Shown piece by piece: positions 56,593 through 63,566 of a DNA stretch of 63,566 bases (position 1 is its first letter; the number at the start of each line of letters is the position of its first letter). Origin of the DNA: Rhizobium sp. Q54 (GTDB lineage Bacteria; Pseudomonadota; Alphaproteobacteria; Rhizobiales; Xanthobacteraceae); assembly GCA_945907045.1 (NCBI GenBank), contig CAMDSH010000020.1:1-63566 (forward strand), written 5' to 3'. Position numbers and translations under genes: made by a program. The notes beneath the pieces were generated by a model. It ran no database searches. It was not told the DNA's origin and was given only the letters and a program-made list of their open reading frames with translations.

Positions 56593-56759
56593 CGGAACAT
56601 CCAGCGCATCGTGCGCGCGCATACGATAGCACGGCGTCCTGGTTGTGCTTGCGGGGCGGCAGATCGATATTCCCGCCCGCCGCGCGGCGGTGTAGGCTCA
56701 AGACGGTCCAAAGGCTCCGACAAGCGATGCCGCGGACGCGACAGGTGGGGGAGATGCTC

Positions 56760-57746
56760 ATGACGAGTTTCCGGAGCGCGATTTCAAGCGCGCTGTTAGC
56801 GGCTGTGGTCTTGACCGGCGCGGCGGGCGCCGCTTGCGCGCAGGACGCGGCATATCCGAACAAGGTGATCCGCGTGATCGTCGGCTTCGCGGCCGGCGGC
56901 GGCAACGATCTGTTCGCGCGCGTGGTCGGGCAGAAGCTGTCGGACAACATCGGGCAGCCGGTGGTGATCGAGAACAAGCCGGGCGCGGGCGGGCGCATCG
57001 CGTCGGAATTCGCGGCGAACCAGCCGGCCGATGGCTACACGCTGCTCGTCGCTGCCAGCGGCCCGATGGCGATCGCCGCCGCGATCTATCCGAAACTTTC
57101 CTATCACCCGACGAAAACTTTTATCCCGCTCTCGATGATCGCGTCGTTTCCCCTCATCCTGGTGGTGCCGGGCGATCATCCGGCAAAATCTGTGAAGGAG
57201 CTTGTCGCCTGGGCGAAGGCAAATCCCGACAAGTCGAATTACGCGACGTCCTCGCCGTCCTTCACCATCGCGACGGAACTGCTCAAACTGAAAACCGGAA
57301 TGCCGTCGCAGGCGATCCCCTACAAGAGCAGCAACGAGTCCGTGCTCGCCGTGCTGTCGGGGCAAACTTTGCTGACGATCTCGGATGGCCCGCCGGTGAT
57401 GCCGATGGCGCAGTCCGGCAAGGTGCGCGCGCTCGCAGTCACGGGCTCCGAGCGCTCCCCTGAGTTGCCGAACGTGCCGAGCATGGCCGAATCCGGCCTG
57501 GCCGAAGTGAACACCAAATTGTGGAGCGGATTCTTCGTGCATGCCAATACGCCGCCGGCGATCGCCAAAAAGCTGGAGGCGGAACTGCGACGCGCGATCA
57601 GCGCTCCGGACGTGAGCAGCAAGCTCAAGGCGATGGCGGTTACGCCGAGCGGAAATTCCGGCGATGAATTCCGCAAAATGATCGACGCCGACATCAAGAG
57701 CTATGTCGATGTCGTGAATGCGGCGAAGCTGACGTTCGCGGAGTAG
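56760..57746 (+). CDS. Bug-family solute-binding protein (second copy)
   Basis: A 328-residue periplasmic binding protein of the TctC/Bug type. I start it at the ATG at 56760 (MTSFRSAISSALLAAVVL), with GGGGGAG seven or so bases before; an ATG six bases earlier is too close to that site. The signal peptide ends at ACAQ. Family marks: YPNKVIRVIVGFAAGGGNDLFARVVGQKL, GQPVVIENKPGAGGRIASEF, and IPYKSSNESVLAVLSGQT. There are no TctAB genes nearby. It differs clearly from the first Bug protein at 6020-7009, so the two probably bind different carboxylates. It ends 2 bp from parE. Confidence 0.93.
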   Translation: MTSFRSAISSALLAAVVLTGAAGAACAQDAAYPNKVIRVIVGFAAGGGNDLFARVVGQKLSDNIGQPVVIENKPGAGGRIASEFAANQPADGYTLLVAASGPMAIAAAIYPKLSYHPTKTFIPLSMIASFPLILVVPGDHPAKSVKELVAWAKANPDKSNYATSSPSFTIATELLKLKTGMPSQAIPYKSSNESVLAVLSGQTLLTISDGPPVMPMAQSGKVRALAVTGSERSPELPNVPSMAESGLAEVNTKLWSGFFVHANTPPAIAKKLEAELRRAISAPDVSSKLKAMAVTPSGNSGDEFRKMIDADIKSYVDVVNAAKLTFAE

Positions 57747-57748
57747 GA

Positions 57749-59890
57749 TTAGACGTCCAGCGCGGCTTCGTCGGCGAACTTCGCGTTTTCCTGAATGAAG
57801 TCGAAGCGCGCTTCCGCCTTCGTGCCCATCAGCCGCTCGACTGATTTCGCCGTCGGCTTGCGGTCCTTGTCGGCGAGCTTCACGCGCAGCAGCGTGCGCT
57901 TGCGCGGGTCCATCGTCGTTTCTTTCAACTGGTGCGCCATCATCTCGCCGAGACCCTTGAAGCGGCCGACTTCCACATGCGCGTTGGCGCGGAATTCCGT
58001 CTTCATCAATTGATCTTTGTGCTTGTCGTCGCGCGCATAAATGGTGACGGCGCCGTGCGTCAGCCGATAGAGCGGCGGCACCGCGAGAAAAAGGTGCCCT
58101 TCATCGATCAATTTAGGCATCTGCCGGTAGAAGAAAGTAATCAGCAGCGAGGCGATATGCGCGCCGTCAACGTCCGCGTCGGTCATGATGATGACGCGCT
58201 CGTAGCGCAAATCCTCGTCGCGGTAATGCGCGCCGGTGCCGGCGCCGAGCGCCTGAACGAGATCGGCGAGCTGCTGGTTCCCCGCCAGCTTGTCCTTGCC
58301 GGCGGAAGCGACGTTGAGGATTTTTCCGCGCAGCGGCAGCACGGCCTGTGAAGCGCGGTCGCGCGCCTGCTTGGCGGAGCCGCCAGCGGAGTCGCCTTCG
58401 ACGATGAAAATTTCCGAACCCTTGGCGCCCGAGTTCGTGCAGTCGGAAAGCTTGCCGGGCAGGCGCAGCTTTCGCACCGCGCTCTTGCGCGAGATTTCCT
58501 TTTCCTGACGGCGGCGGATGCGCTCGTCGGCGCGATCGATGACGAAGTCGAGCAGCTTGTTGGCCTGATTGGGATTGCCGGACAGCCAGTGATCGAACGG
58601 GTCCTTGATGGCCTGTTCGACGATCTTCTGCGCTGCCGCGGTGGCGAGGCGATCCTTGGTCTGGCCCTGAAATTCCGGCTCGCGAATGAACACCGAGAGC
58701 ATGCAGGCCGCGCCCGCCATCACGTCTTCGCTGGTGATCGGCGCTGCCGCCTTGCCGCGGCCGACGCGGTCGGCGTGATCTTTCAGCCCGCGCAAGAGAG
58801 CCGTGCGGAGGCCCGATTCATGCGTGCCGCCGTCCGGCGTCGGAATCGTGTTGCAATATGAGTTCAGGAATCCGTCAGTATCGACCGTCCAGCCGACCGC
58901 GCATTCCACCGCGCCTGCGCTGCCGGTGCGGCCATGTTTGGCGGTGAAGATGCTGGGATGCACCAGCGTCGCGCCTTCGATATTGGCGGCGAGATAATCT
59001 TTCAGCCCGTCGGGGAAGTGGAACGTCTCCTTCGCCGGAATGTCTTTCAGGCCGCGCAGCAATTCCTTGGCGCAGTGCCAGCGGATTTCGACGCCGCCGT
59101 AGAGATAGGCCTTCGAGCGCGCCATGCGGAAGACGCGGTCGGCGCGGAAGGCGGCATCCTCGCCGAAAATCTGCGGATCGGGATGGAAGCGCACTTTGGT
59201 GCCGCGCCGGTTCGGCGCCTTGCCGAGCGTCTCCAGCGGGCCCTTCGGCTTGCCGCGCTCGAACACCATCCTGTAGAGCTTTTGCGAACGCGCGACCTCG
59301 ACTTCCATGCGATTTGAAAGCGCGTTGGCAACCGAGACTCCGACGCCATGCAGGCCGCCGGAGGTCTCGTACACCTTGGAGTCGAATTTTCCGCCCGCGT
59401 GCAGCATGCACATGATGACTTCGAGCGCAGATTTTTTCGGGAATTTCGGATGCGGATCGACCGGAATGCCGCGGCCGTTGTCGGTCACGGTGACGAAGCC
59501 GTTCGCCTCCATTTCCACTTCAATCCAGGTGGCGTGGCCGCCGAGCGCTTCGTCCATCGCGTTGTCGATGACTTCGGCGAAGAGATGATGCAGCGCCTTT
59601 TCGTCGGTGCCGCCGATATACATGCCGGGCCGACGGCGGACGGGCTCGAGCCCTTCCAGCACCTCGATGTGCTTGGCGGAATAATTGGCGTCCGCGCCAG
59701 TGGCGCGCGGGGATGAGGAACGCTCAGACGCTTTTTCGCGCGCAGAAGATTTCGATGCCGGTTTGGTTTTGCCGCGTCCGGCCGCGCGCCGCGCAGCGGG
59801 GACATCGCCGAACAGGTCCGGCTGCTTCGATGCCTTCTTGGCGGATTTGCCCGGCGCCTTGCGGGCGGATTTTTTTGCGGTCTTGGCCAT
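57749..59890 (-). CDS. parE: DNA topoisomerase IV subunit B
   Basis: ATPase subunit of topoisomerase IV, which unlinks replicated chromosomes. 713 residues from the ATG at 59890 (MAKTAKKSARKAPGKS); the frame is open to 60025 without family features. A Lys/Ala-rich N-terminal tail (about 1-65) precedes the GHKL ATPase: EVIDNAMDEALGGHAT, VTDNGRGIPVDPH and YETSGGLHGVGVSVANALS. The TOPRIM part holds IFIVEGDSAGGSAKQARDR and MTDADVDGAHIASLL. The QTKDRLA and TEFRANAHVEVGRFKGLGEM segments favour ParE over GyrB. parC is not in the window. Confidence 0.95.
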   Translation of the reverse strand: MAKTAKKSARKAPGKSAKKASKQPDLFGDVPAARRAAGRGKTKPASKSSAREKASERSSSPRATGADANYSAKHIEVLEGLEPVRRRPGMYIGGTDEKALHHLFAEVIDNAMDEALGGHATWIEVEMEANGFVTVTDNGRGIPVDPHPKFPKKSALEVIMCMLHAGGKFDSKVYETSGGLHGVGVSVANALSNRMEVEVARSQKLYRMVFERGKPKGPLETLGKAPNRRGTKVRFHPDPQIFGEDAAFRADRVFRMARSKAYLYGGVEIRWHCAKELLRGLKDIPAKETFHFPDGLKDYLAANIEGATLVHPSIFTAKHGRTGSAGAVECAVGWTVDTDGFLNSYCNTIPTPDGGTHESGLRTALLRGLKDHADRVGRGKAAAPITSEDVMAGAACMLSVFIREPEFQGQTKDRLATAAAQKIVEQAIKDPFDHWLSGNPNQANKLLDFVIDRADERIRRRQEKEISRKSAVRKLRLPGKLSDCTNSGAKGSEIFIVEGDSAGGSAKQARDRASQAVLPLRGKILNVASAGKDKLAGNQQLADLVQALGAGTGAHYRDEDLRYERVIIMTDADVDGAHIASLLITFFYRQMPKLIDEGHLFLAVPPLYRLTHGAVTIYARDDKHKDQLMKTEFRANAHVEVGRFKGLGEMMAHQLKETTMDPRKRTLLRVKLADKDRKPTAKSVERLMGTKAEARFDFIQENAKFADEAALDV

Positions 59891-59999
59891 GAGGTCCGTA
59901 GATAGGGTCAGTGCGAATCGATTGCCAGCAATATGCCATGCCGCGCCTGTCAGACGAGGCGGGAACGGAGCTATTGGGGACAGCGGGGAAACGCTGCGG

Positions 60000-61373
60000 C
60001 TACAAGCTTGGCAGGAACGTGGCAAGCTGCGGGAACACCGCGAGCGCCGCGACCACCGCGAGCAGAACGATCCAGTAGGGGATCGAGCCGCGGAAAATCT
60101 CGGCGAGTTCCACGCTTTTGTCCGGGACGGCGGATTTCACCGTGAACACCAGAATGCCGAACGGCGGGGTGAGCAGGCCGGTCTCGATTGCGAGAATGCC
60201 CATGATGGCAAAGGCGAGCGGATCGAAGCCGAGATGAACGGCGATCGGCGCGAAAATCGGCACGGTGAGCAGGATGATCGAAATGGAATCGATCAGGCAT
60301 CCCAGCACGAACCAGATGCCGACCATGACCAGCAATATGCCCCACGGGCCGGCGCCGGTTGCAAGCAGGAAGCTCTTGGCGGCTTCGGTAAAACCGGTCA
60401 TCGACAAAACGCGCGAGTAAAGCTGCGCGCAGAACAGCAGCAGCAACAGCGGCCCTGATGTGCGGCCCACGTCCAGCACGACCTGCCAGACTTCCCGCGG
60501 CTTGATGCCCTTGATGATGGCGAGGAGGAGCGCGCCGACGGCGCCGATGCCGGCGCCTTCCGTCGGCGTGCACAGGCCGAGCCAGATCGAGCCCAGCGTT
60601 CCGATAATCAGCGCGATGACCAGCAGCGTGCTGTAGAGCATGGCGCGGATGGTTGCTTCGTCCTCGACTGGGCCGGTGTCCGCCGCGCGCGCAACGCCTG
60701 CGCTGAGCGGAACAGCCAATTTTGCAGCTTTGCGCGAAGCGTGGGTTTCTCCGACCAGTTCGGGTTTGAGTTTGGCGGCGATGACGACATAAATAATCAT
60801 GCCAGCGGCCGCGAGCAATCCGGGGATGACGCCGGCGAGAAACAGTTTGCCGATCGACAATTCGGTCAGCACGCACCACACGATCATCAGCACCGACGGC
60901 GGGATCAGCATGCCAAGGCACGCGCTGCCGGCGACGCAGCCGAGCGCGAAATCGCGGCGGTAGCCGTAGCGCCGCATTTCCGGGTAGGCGATGCGCGAGA
61001 ACGCGGCGGCGGCGGCGATGCTCACGCCGGTGACGAAGCCGAACAGCGCGTTGGCGAGGATGGTCGCGGCGGCGAGCCGTCCCGGCAGCCATTTGCTGGC
61101 GCGGTTGCCGAGCGTGTAGAGGTCGCGCGCCGCCCCGCATTTCGCCAGGAAGTCGCCCATCAGCATGAACAGCGGAATGACGGCGAAGACATAATCGCGC
61201 AGCGCTTCGTAGGCTGTGTTGGCGATGAATGTTCGCACCACCTCCATATCGCCGGTCATCAGATAGATGCCCAGCGCCGCGGTGATGCCGAGCGAGATCG
61301 CGATATGAACGCCCGCGAACACGAGCGCCAGCACGACGGCGACGATGGCGATCATGTCGATGTGGCCGAGCAT
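60000..61373 (-). CDS. dctM: TRAP transporter large permease
   Basis: Large membrane subunit of a sodium-driven TRAP carrier for organic acids. 457 residues with about 12 transmembrane segments; the family's PPSVLMIVWCVLTELSIGKLFLAGVIPGLL, MLGHIDMIAIVAVVLALVFAGVHIAISLG and GLLTPPFGILVFTVKSAVP are seen. It follows the small permease gene by 13 bp and closes a dctP-dctQ-dctM operon. A stretch near residues 195-240 is a longer cytoplasmic loop (VGETHASRKAAKLAVP). Confidence 0.94.
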   Translation of the reverse strand: MLGHIDMIAIVAVVLALVFAGVHIAISLGITAALGIYLMTGDMEVVRTFIANTAYEALRDYVFAVIPLFMLMGDFLAKCGAARDLYTLGNRASKWLPGRLAAATILANALFGFVTGVSIAAAAAFSRIAYPEMRRYGYRRDFALGCVAGSACLGMLIPPSVLMIVWCVLTELSIGKLFLAGVIPGLLAAAGMIIYVVIAAKLKPELVGETHASRKAAKLAVPLSAGVARAADTGPVEDEATIRAMLYSTLLVIALIIGTLGSIWLGLCTPTEGAGIGAVGALLLAIIKGIKPREVWQVVLDVGRTSGPLLLLLFCAQLYSRVLSMTGFTEAAKSFLLATGAGPWGILLVMVGIWFVLGCLIDSISIILLTVPIFAPIAVHLGFDPLAFAIMGILAIETGLLTPPFGILVFTVKSAVPDKSVELAEIFRGSIPYWIVLLAVVAALAVFPQLATFLPSL

Positions 61374-61386
61374 GATGCGCTTTTCC

Positions 61387-61917
61387 TTAAAGGTGAGTGG
61401 CGGCCGAGGGCGCGACGATATCGTCGGCGCGGCCGGTGATAAGGGCGCGTGTGGCGCTTAACGCGTGCATGATGTAGCTCGCGACCACCAGCACGGCGCC
61501 GATGACGACAACGGTGCGCGCCGGCCAAACCGGCACCCGCAGCGCGCCTTCGCCTTCATATTCGCCGCTGACGATGGCATGCAGCGTGGGCTCATAACTG
61601 CCCCACACGATGATCCCGAAAAACGCGATGCCGAGCACCGCTGATAACAGCTGCGCGAAAGCAAGGCCGCGCACGCCGAACAGTCCGGCGACGACATCGG
61701 TGTAGATCATGCCGCCGCTCTGCACGGCATAGCCTGCAAGCAGGAAACAAATAATGACAATCGACATCGACACCATTTCCGGCGTGCCTTTCACCGGAGC
61801 GTTGAAGATGGCGCGTCCGAACACGTCGGCGCAGACGAGAAATCCGAGCAGGAAAATGATGACCGCGGCGCAAGCGAGCAGCGCACGCACGATCCGCGCG
61901 TTCAAATTACGAATCAT
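61387..61917 (-). CDS. dctQ: TRAP transporter small permease
   Basis: Small membrane subunit (176 residues, four hydrophobic segments) that pairs with the large permease. The usual pattern is seen: VRALLACAAVIIFLLGFLVCADVFGRAIFNAPVKGTPEMV in the N-terminal part, then ISMSIVIICFLLAGYAVQSGGMIYTD and the second half VRGLAFAQLLSAVLGIAFF. The sequence VFGRAIFN-x5-G is characteristic of DctQ. It sits between the binding-protein gene (77 bp upstream, with a hairpin) and the large permease gene (13 bp downstream). Confidence 0.9.
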   Translation of the reverse strand: MIRNLNARIVRALLACAAVIIFLLGFLVCADVFGRAIFNAPVKGTPEMVSMSIVIICFLLAGYAVQSGGMIYTDVVAGLFGVRGLAFAQLLSAVLGIAFFGIIVWGSYEPTLHAIVSGEYEGEGALRVPVWPARTVVVIGAVLVVASYIMHALSATRALITGRADDIVAPSAATHL

Positions 61918-61950
61918 GCGTTCCTGCCTGACATGAAAAAGAGAGTCGCT

Positions 61951-61983
61951 GGAAAACAGGCGGCCAATTCAATGACCGCCTGT
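61951..61983 (-). terminator. Attenuator-like hairpin inside the TRAP operon
   Basis: ACAGGCGG (61956-61963) is inverted as CCGCCTGT (61976-61983) with a 12-nt loop. Read on the minus strand, the stem is followed by TTTTCC, a short U-run. Placed between dctP and dctQ, it should let most transcripts stop after the binding protein, giving the usual excess of binding protein over permease. Confidence 0.7.
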
Positions 61984-61994
61984 CTTCTCAACCG

Positions 61995-63065
61995 TTACTT
62001 CAGATTATAGCGGATCGGCCACTTGTGGCCGTTGTCTTCAGCCGCCTTGAGCGCGATTTCGAGAACCTGCGATGCGGGCAGGCCGGCGGCATCGAGCTCC
62101 TTGGCTTTTTGAGCGGGCCATGCGGCCAGCGACTGCGCCCAATCCTGCTTCACCTTGTCGGGAAGGGTGCGGACGTTGACGCCTTTGTTCTTAAGCTCCG
62201 CGATCTGTTTGGGATAGTTCTCCTTGTTCACCGTGCCGGTCTTCTCCTCGTATTCCTTGGCGACTTCGAGGATGACGGCCTGCACGTCCTTAGGCAGCTT
62301 TTCCCAGCGCGCGGTGTTGACGGTCAGTCCGTGCCAGGTGATCGCGCCGAAGCCGATCTCGGTGTAGAACTTGCCGACTTCATAGAGCTTGAAGTTCACC
62401 CAGGCCGACGGAAACATGATCCAGCCGTTGTAGACGCCGGTTTGCATCGAGGTGTAGGCGTCCGGCAACGACGATTGCACCGGCGTTGCGCCCGCGAATT
62501 CCAGCCATTTCAGATTGAGGCCGGCGCCGGCGATCTTCTGGCCCTTGATGTCGGCGACGTTGTTCCATTCGAAATTGGTGCCGAGGTTGTAGCCATTGTC
62601 GGCGATCAGCGCGATCAGCTTCTGTTTGAACTTATCCTCGAACACTTTCGACATGAACGGGACCTTGTCGTACACCGCGCGCGCGACCTTCAGGCTCACG
62701 GTCGGATCCATCGTGCCGAACGGCAGCATGACCTGGAACGCGTGCAGTGGAAGATTGGACGGCTCGAAGCAGAAGCAATAGCCGCCGATGTCGATGATGC
62801 CGGCCTGCACGCCTTCGAGCGTGTCGGCGACTTTCACCATCGCGCCGCCATAGCCCTCGACGAACTCGACCTTGTGCTTGGTCTTTTCGGCGACGCGCTT
62901 GGTGACTTCCGGCACGAAGAAGCTTTGCATCAGGTTGACGTATGTGTTCGCCGGCGGGTGGCCGGAGGCGATGCGCAGACGGATCGTTTCCTGCGCCAAC
63001 GCCGATGTGCTGGCGCCGGCCAGCGCCGCGAATGCCAATACTTTCAGAAGCGTGCGGATATTCAT
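61995..63065 (-). CDS. dctP: TRAP transporter substrate-binding protein
   Basis: Periplasmic protein that captures the ligand and docks on the DctQM carrier. 356 residues with a signal peptide (MNIRTLLKVLAFAALAGASTSALAQ). The mature start ETIRLRIASGHPPANTYV is typical. The ligand-anchoring Arg-type region is not easy to assign, but the WNNVADIKGQKIAGAGLNLKWLEFAGATPVQSSLPDAYTSMQTGVYNGW block is standard DctP; the Asn of VYNGW is a ligand-contact position in the family. Substrate is probably an aromatic or aliphatic carboxylate, not certain. Confidence 0.94.
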   Translation of the reverse strand: MNIRTLLKVLAFAALAGASTSALAQETIRLRIASGHPPANTYVNLMQSFFVPEVTKRVAEKTKHKVEFVEGYGGAMVKVADTLEGVQAGIIDIGGYCFCFEPSNLPLHAFQVMLPFGTMDPTVSLKVARAVYDKVPFMSKVFEDKFKQKLIALIADNGYNLGTNFEWNNVADIKGQKIAGAGLNLKWLEFAGATPVQSSLPDAYTSMQTGVYNGWIMFPSAWVNFKLYEVGKFYTEIGFGAITWHGLTVNTARWEKLPKDVQAVILEVAKEYEEKTGTVNKENYPKQIAELKNKGVNVRTLPDKVKQDWAQSLAAWPAQKAKELDAAGLPASQVLEIALKAAEDNGHKWPIRYNLK

Positions 63066-63258
63066 CGTTGTCCCCCCAAACCGCCTTTGGCGGCCTTTGT
63101 TGTTTTAACGTGGAACTTTCCGATCCCTTGCCGTTCGCTGTCAACCCTCGGATGTCTCCTAGGCGCGATTTGTGCCGCGATGCGACACAGGGCTTTCGCC
63201 GGTTGGCATTGCAATGGCGGGCGCGCTAGATACGGCAACTGCTTTGGCGGGAGCCGTC

Positions 63259-63566
63259 ATGGATATCGAAGCTTACGCGCATCAGGTGATCGAGTTCGTG
63301 CGTTTGCACCAGGCGTGGGCGGCGCCGATCGTCTTCGCGCTGGCCTTCGCGGAATCGCTCGCATTCATTTCGCTGCTGGTTCCGGCCTGGGCGGCGCTGG
63401 TCGGCATCGGCACGCTGATCGCGGCCAGCAATCTCAACTTCTGGCCGATCTGGATCGCGGGTTCCGTCGGAGCAGCGCTCGGCGACTGGCTGTCGTACTG
63501 GATCGGCCTGAAGCTGGAGAAGCGCGTCTATCATATGTGGCCGCTCTCGAACCATCCGAAATTGAT
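63259..63566 (+). CDS. DedA-family membrane protein, C-terminal part off the window
   Basis: The first 102 residues of a DedA (SNARE-associated, VTT) protein. DedA proteins act in lipid carrier or proton homeostasis. From the ATG at 63259: a short polar start (MDIEAYAHQVIEFVRLHQ), then FALAFAESLAFISLLVPAWAALVGIGTLIAASNLNFWPIW, with the DedA pattern E-S-x-x-F/P-x-P in the first membrane part, and GAALGDWLSYWIG, the family's conserved Gly-Asp. The frame runs off the right edge of the window. Confidence 0.9.
   Translation, partial: MDIEAYAHQVIEFVRLHQAWAAPIVFALAFAESLAFISLLVPAWAALVGIGTLIAASNLNFWPIWIAGSVGAALGDWLSYWIGLKLEKRVYHMWPLSNHPKL

Noticed and set aside
63112..63135. GGAAC-N15-CGTT resembling an EcfG general-stress promoter before the DedA gene
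   Set aside because: The spacer is 15 bp, short of the usual 16-18, so I do not claim it.

Overview
The window is a stretch of GC-rich alphaproteobacterial chromosome. It most resembles Hyphomicrobiales (Rhizobiales) of the Bradyrhizobium / Pseudolabrys / Xanthobacteraceae type. The pointers are a complex I NDUFA12 homologue followed nearby by a DUF2155 protein and aat, a B12-dependent class II ribonucleotide reductase, an HWE-type histidine kinase, a perfect Irr-type iron box before a nifS-sufBCDS-sufT-sufA operon, and one copy of a palindromic intergenic repeat typical of the order. I see no insertion sequences, prophage, CRISPR array, rRNA or tRNA. Nearly all space is coding, with small gaps and many overlapping or touching gene ends.

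Layout. 1-5.5 kb: the 5' part of nrdJ (its C-terminus lies off the window), a 744-bp leader with a likely NrdR box pair, then a translationally coupled MscS channel and periplasmic Kelch protein. 5.6-9.5 kb: NDUFA12, an orphan Bug-type solute-binding protein, DUF2155, aat and a single-domain response regulator. 9.5-18 kb, mostly minus strand: aroQ-accB-accC, then an unusual tandem HD-GYP/LuxR regulator and two small dimeric-barrel-like proteins, a YbdK-type ligase, and an M48 protease-DsbA pair. 18-26 kb: an aminotransferase, an HWE histidine kinase, a glutathione S-transferase, an intracellular PHB depolymerase and RNase E. 26-36 kb: cell-wall genes (AmiC amidase, PBP1A, an M23 peptidase), prfB with its programmed +1 frameshift, a NodU-type carbamoyltransferase and a Bcp peroxiredoxin. 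36-43 kb: a giant AsmA/DUF3971 protein, tyrS, anmK and an alpha/beta hydrolase. 43.2-50.4 kb: the SUF iron-sulfur cluster operon. 50.4-57.7 kb: a diguanylate cyclase, an RhlE-type RNA helicase, an ICMT-like membrane methyltransferase, pobA, a POT peptide transporter and a second orphan Bug protein. 57.7-63.6 kb: parE, a TRAP transporter operon (dctP-dctQ-dctM) and the start of a DedA protein.

How the genes work together. Most are housekeeping: lipid precursor supply (accBC), aromatic synthesis (aroQ), Fe-S assembly, envelope building and recycling (amiC, PBP1A, M23, anmK, AsmA-like, M48/DsbA), translation (tyrS, prfB), RNA decay (rne, rhlE) and topology (parE). Around them lies an organic-acid and aromatic scavenging layer (two Bug proteins, TRAP, pobA, POT). 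Regulatory points visible in the DNA are the Irr palindrome, the NrdR-like boxes, the prfB frameshift, intrinsic terminators after the response regulator and the dsbA gene, and an attenuator-like hairpin inside the TRAP operon. I did not find an obviously new multi-gene system. The least ordinary items are the tandem HD-GYP/LuxR protein with its small-gene tail, the coupled Kelch-MscS pair, and the solitary NodU-type carbamoyltransferase.
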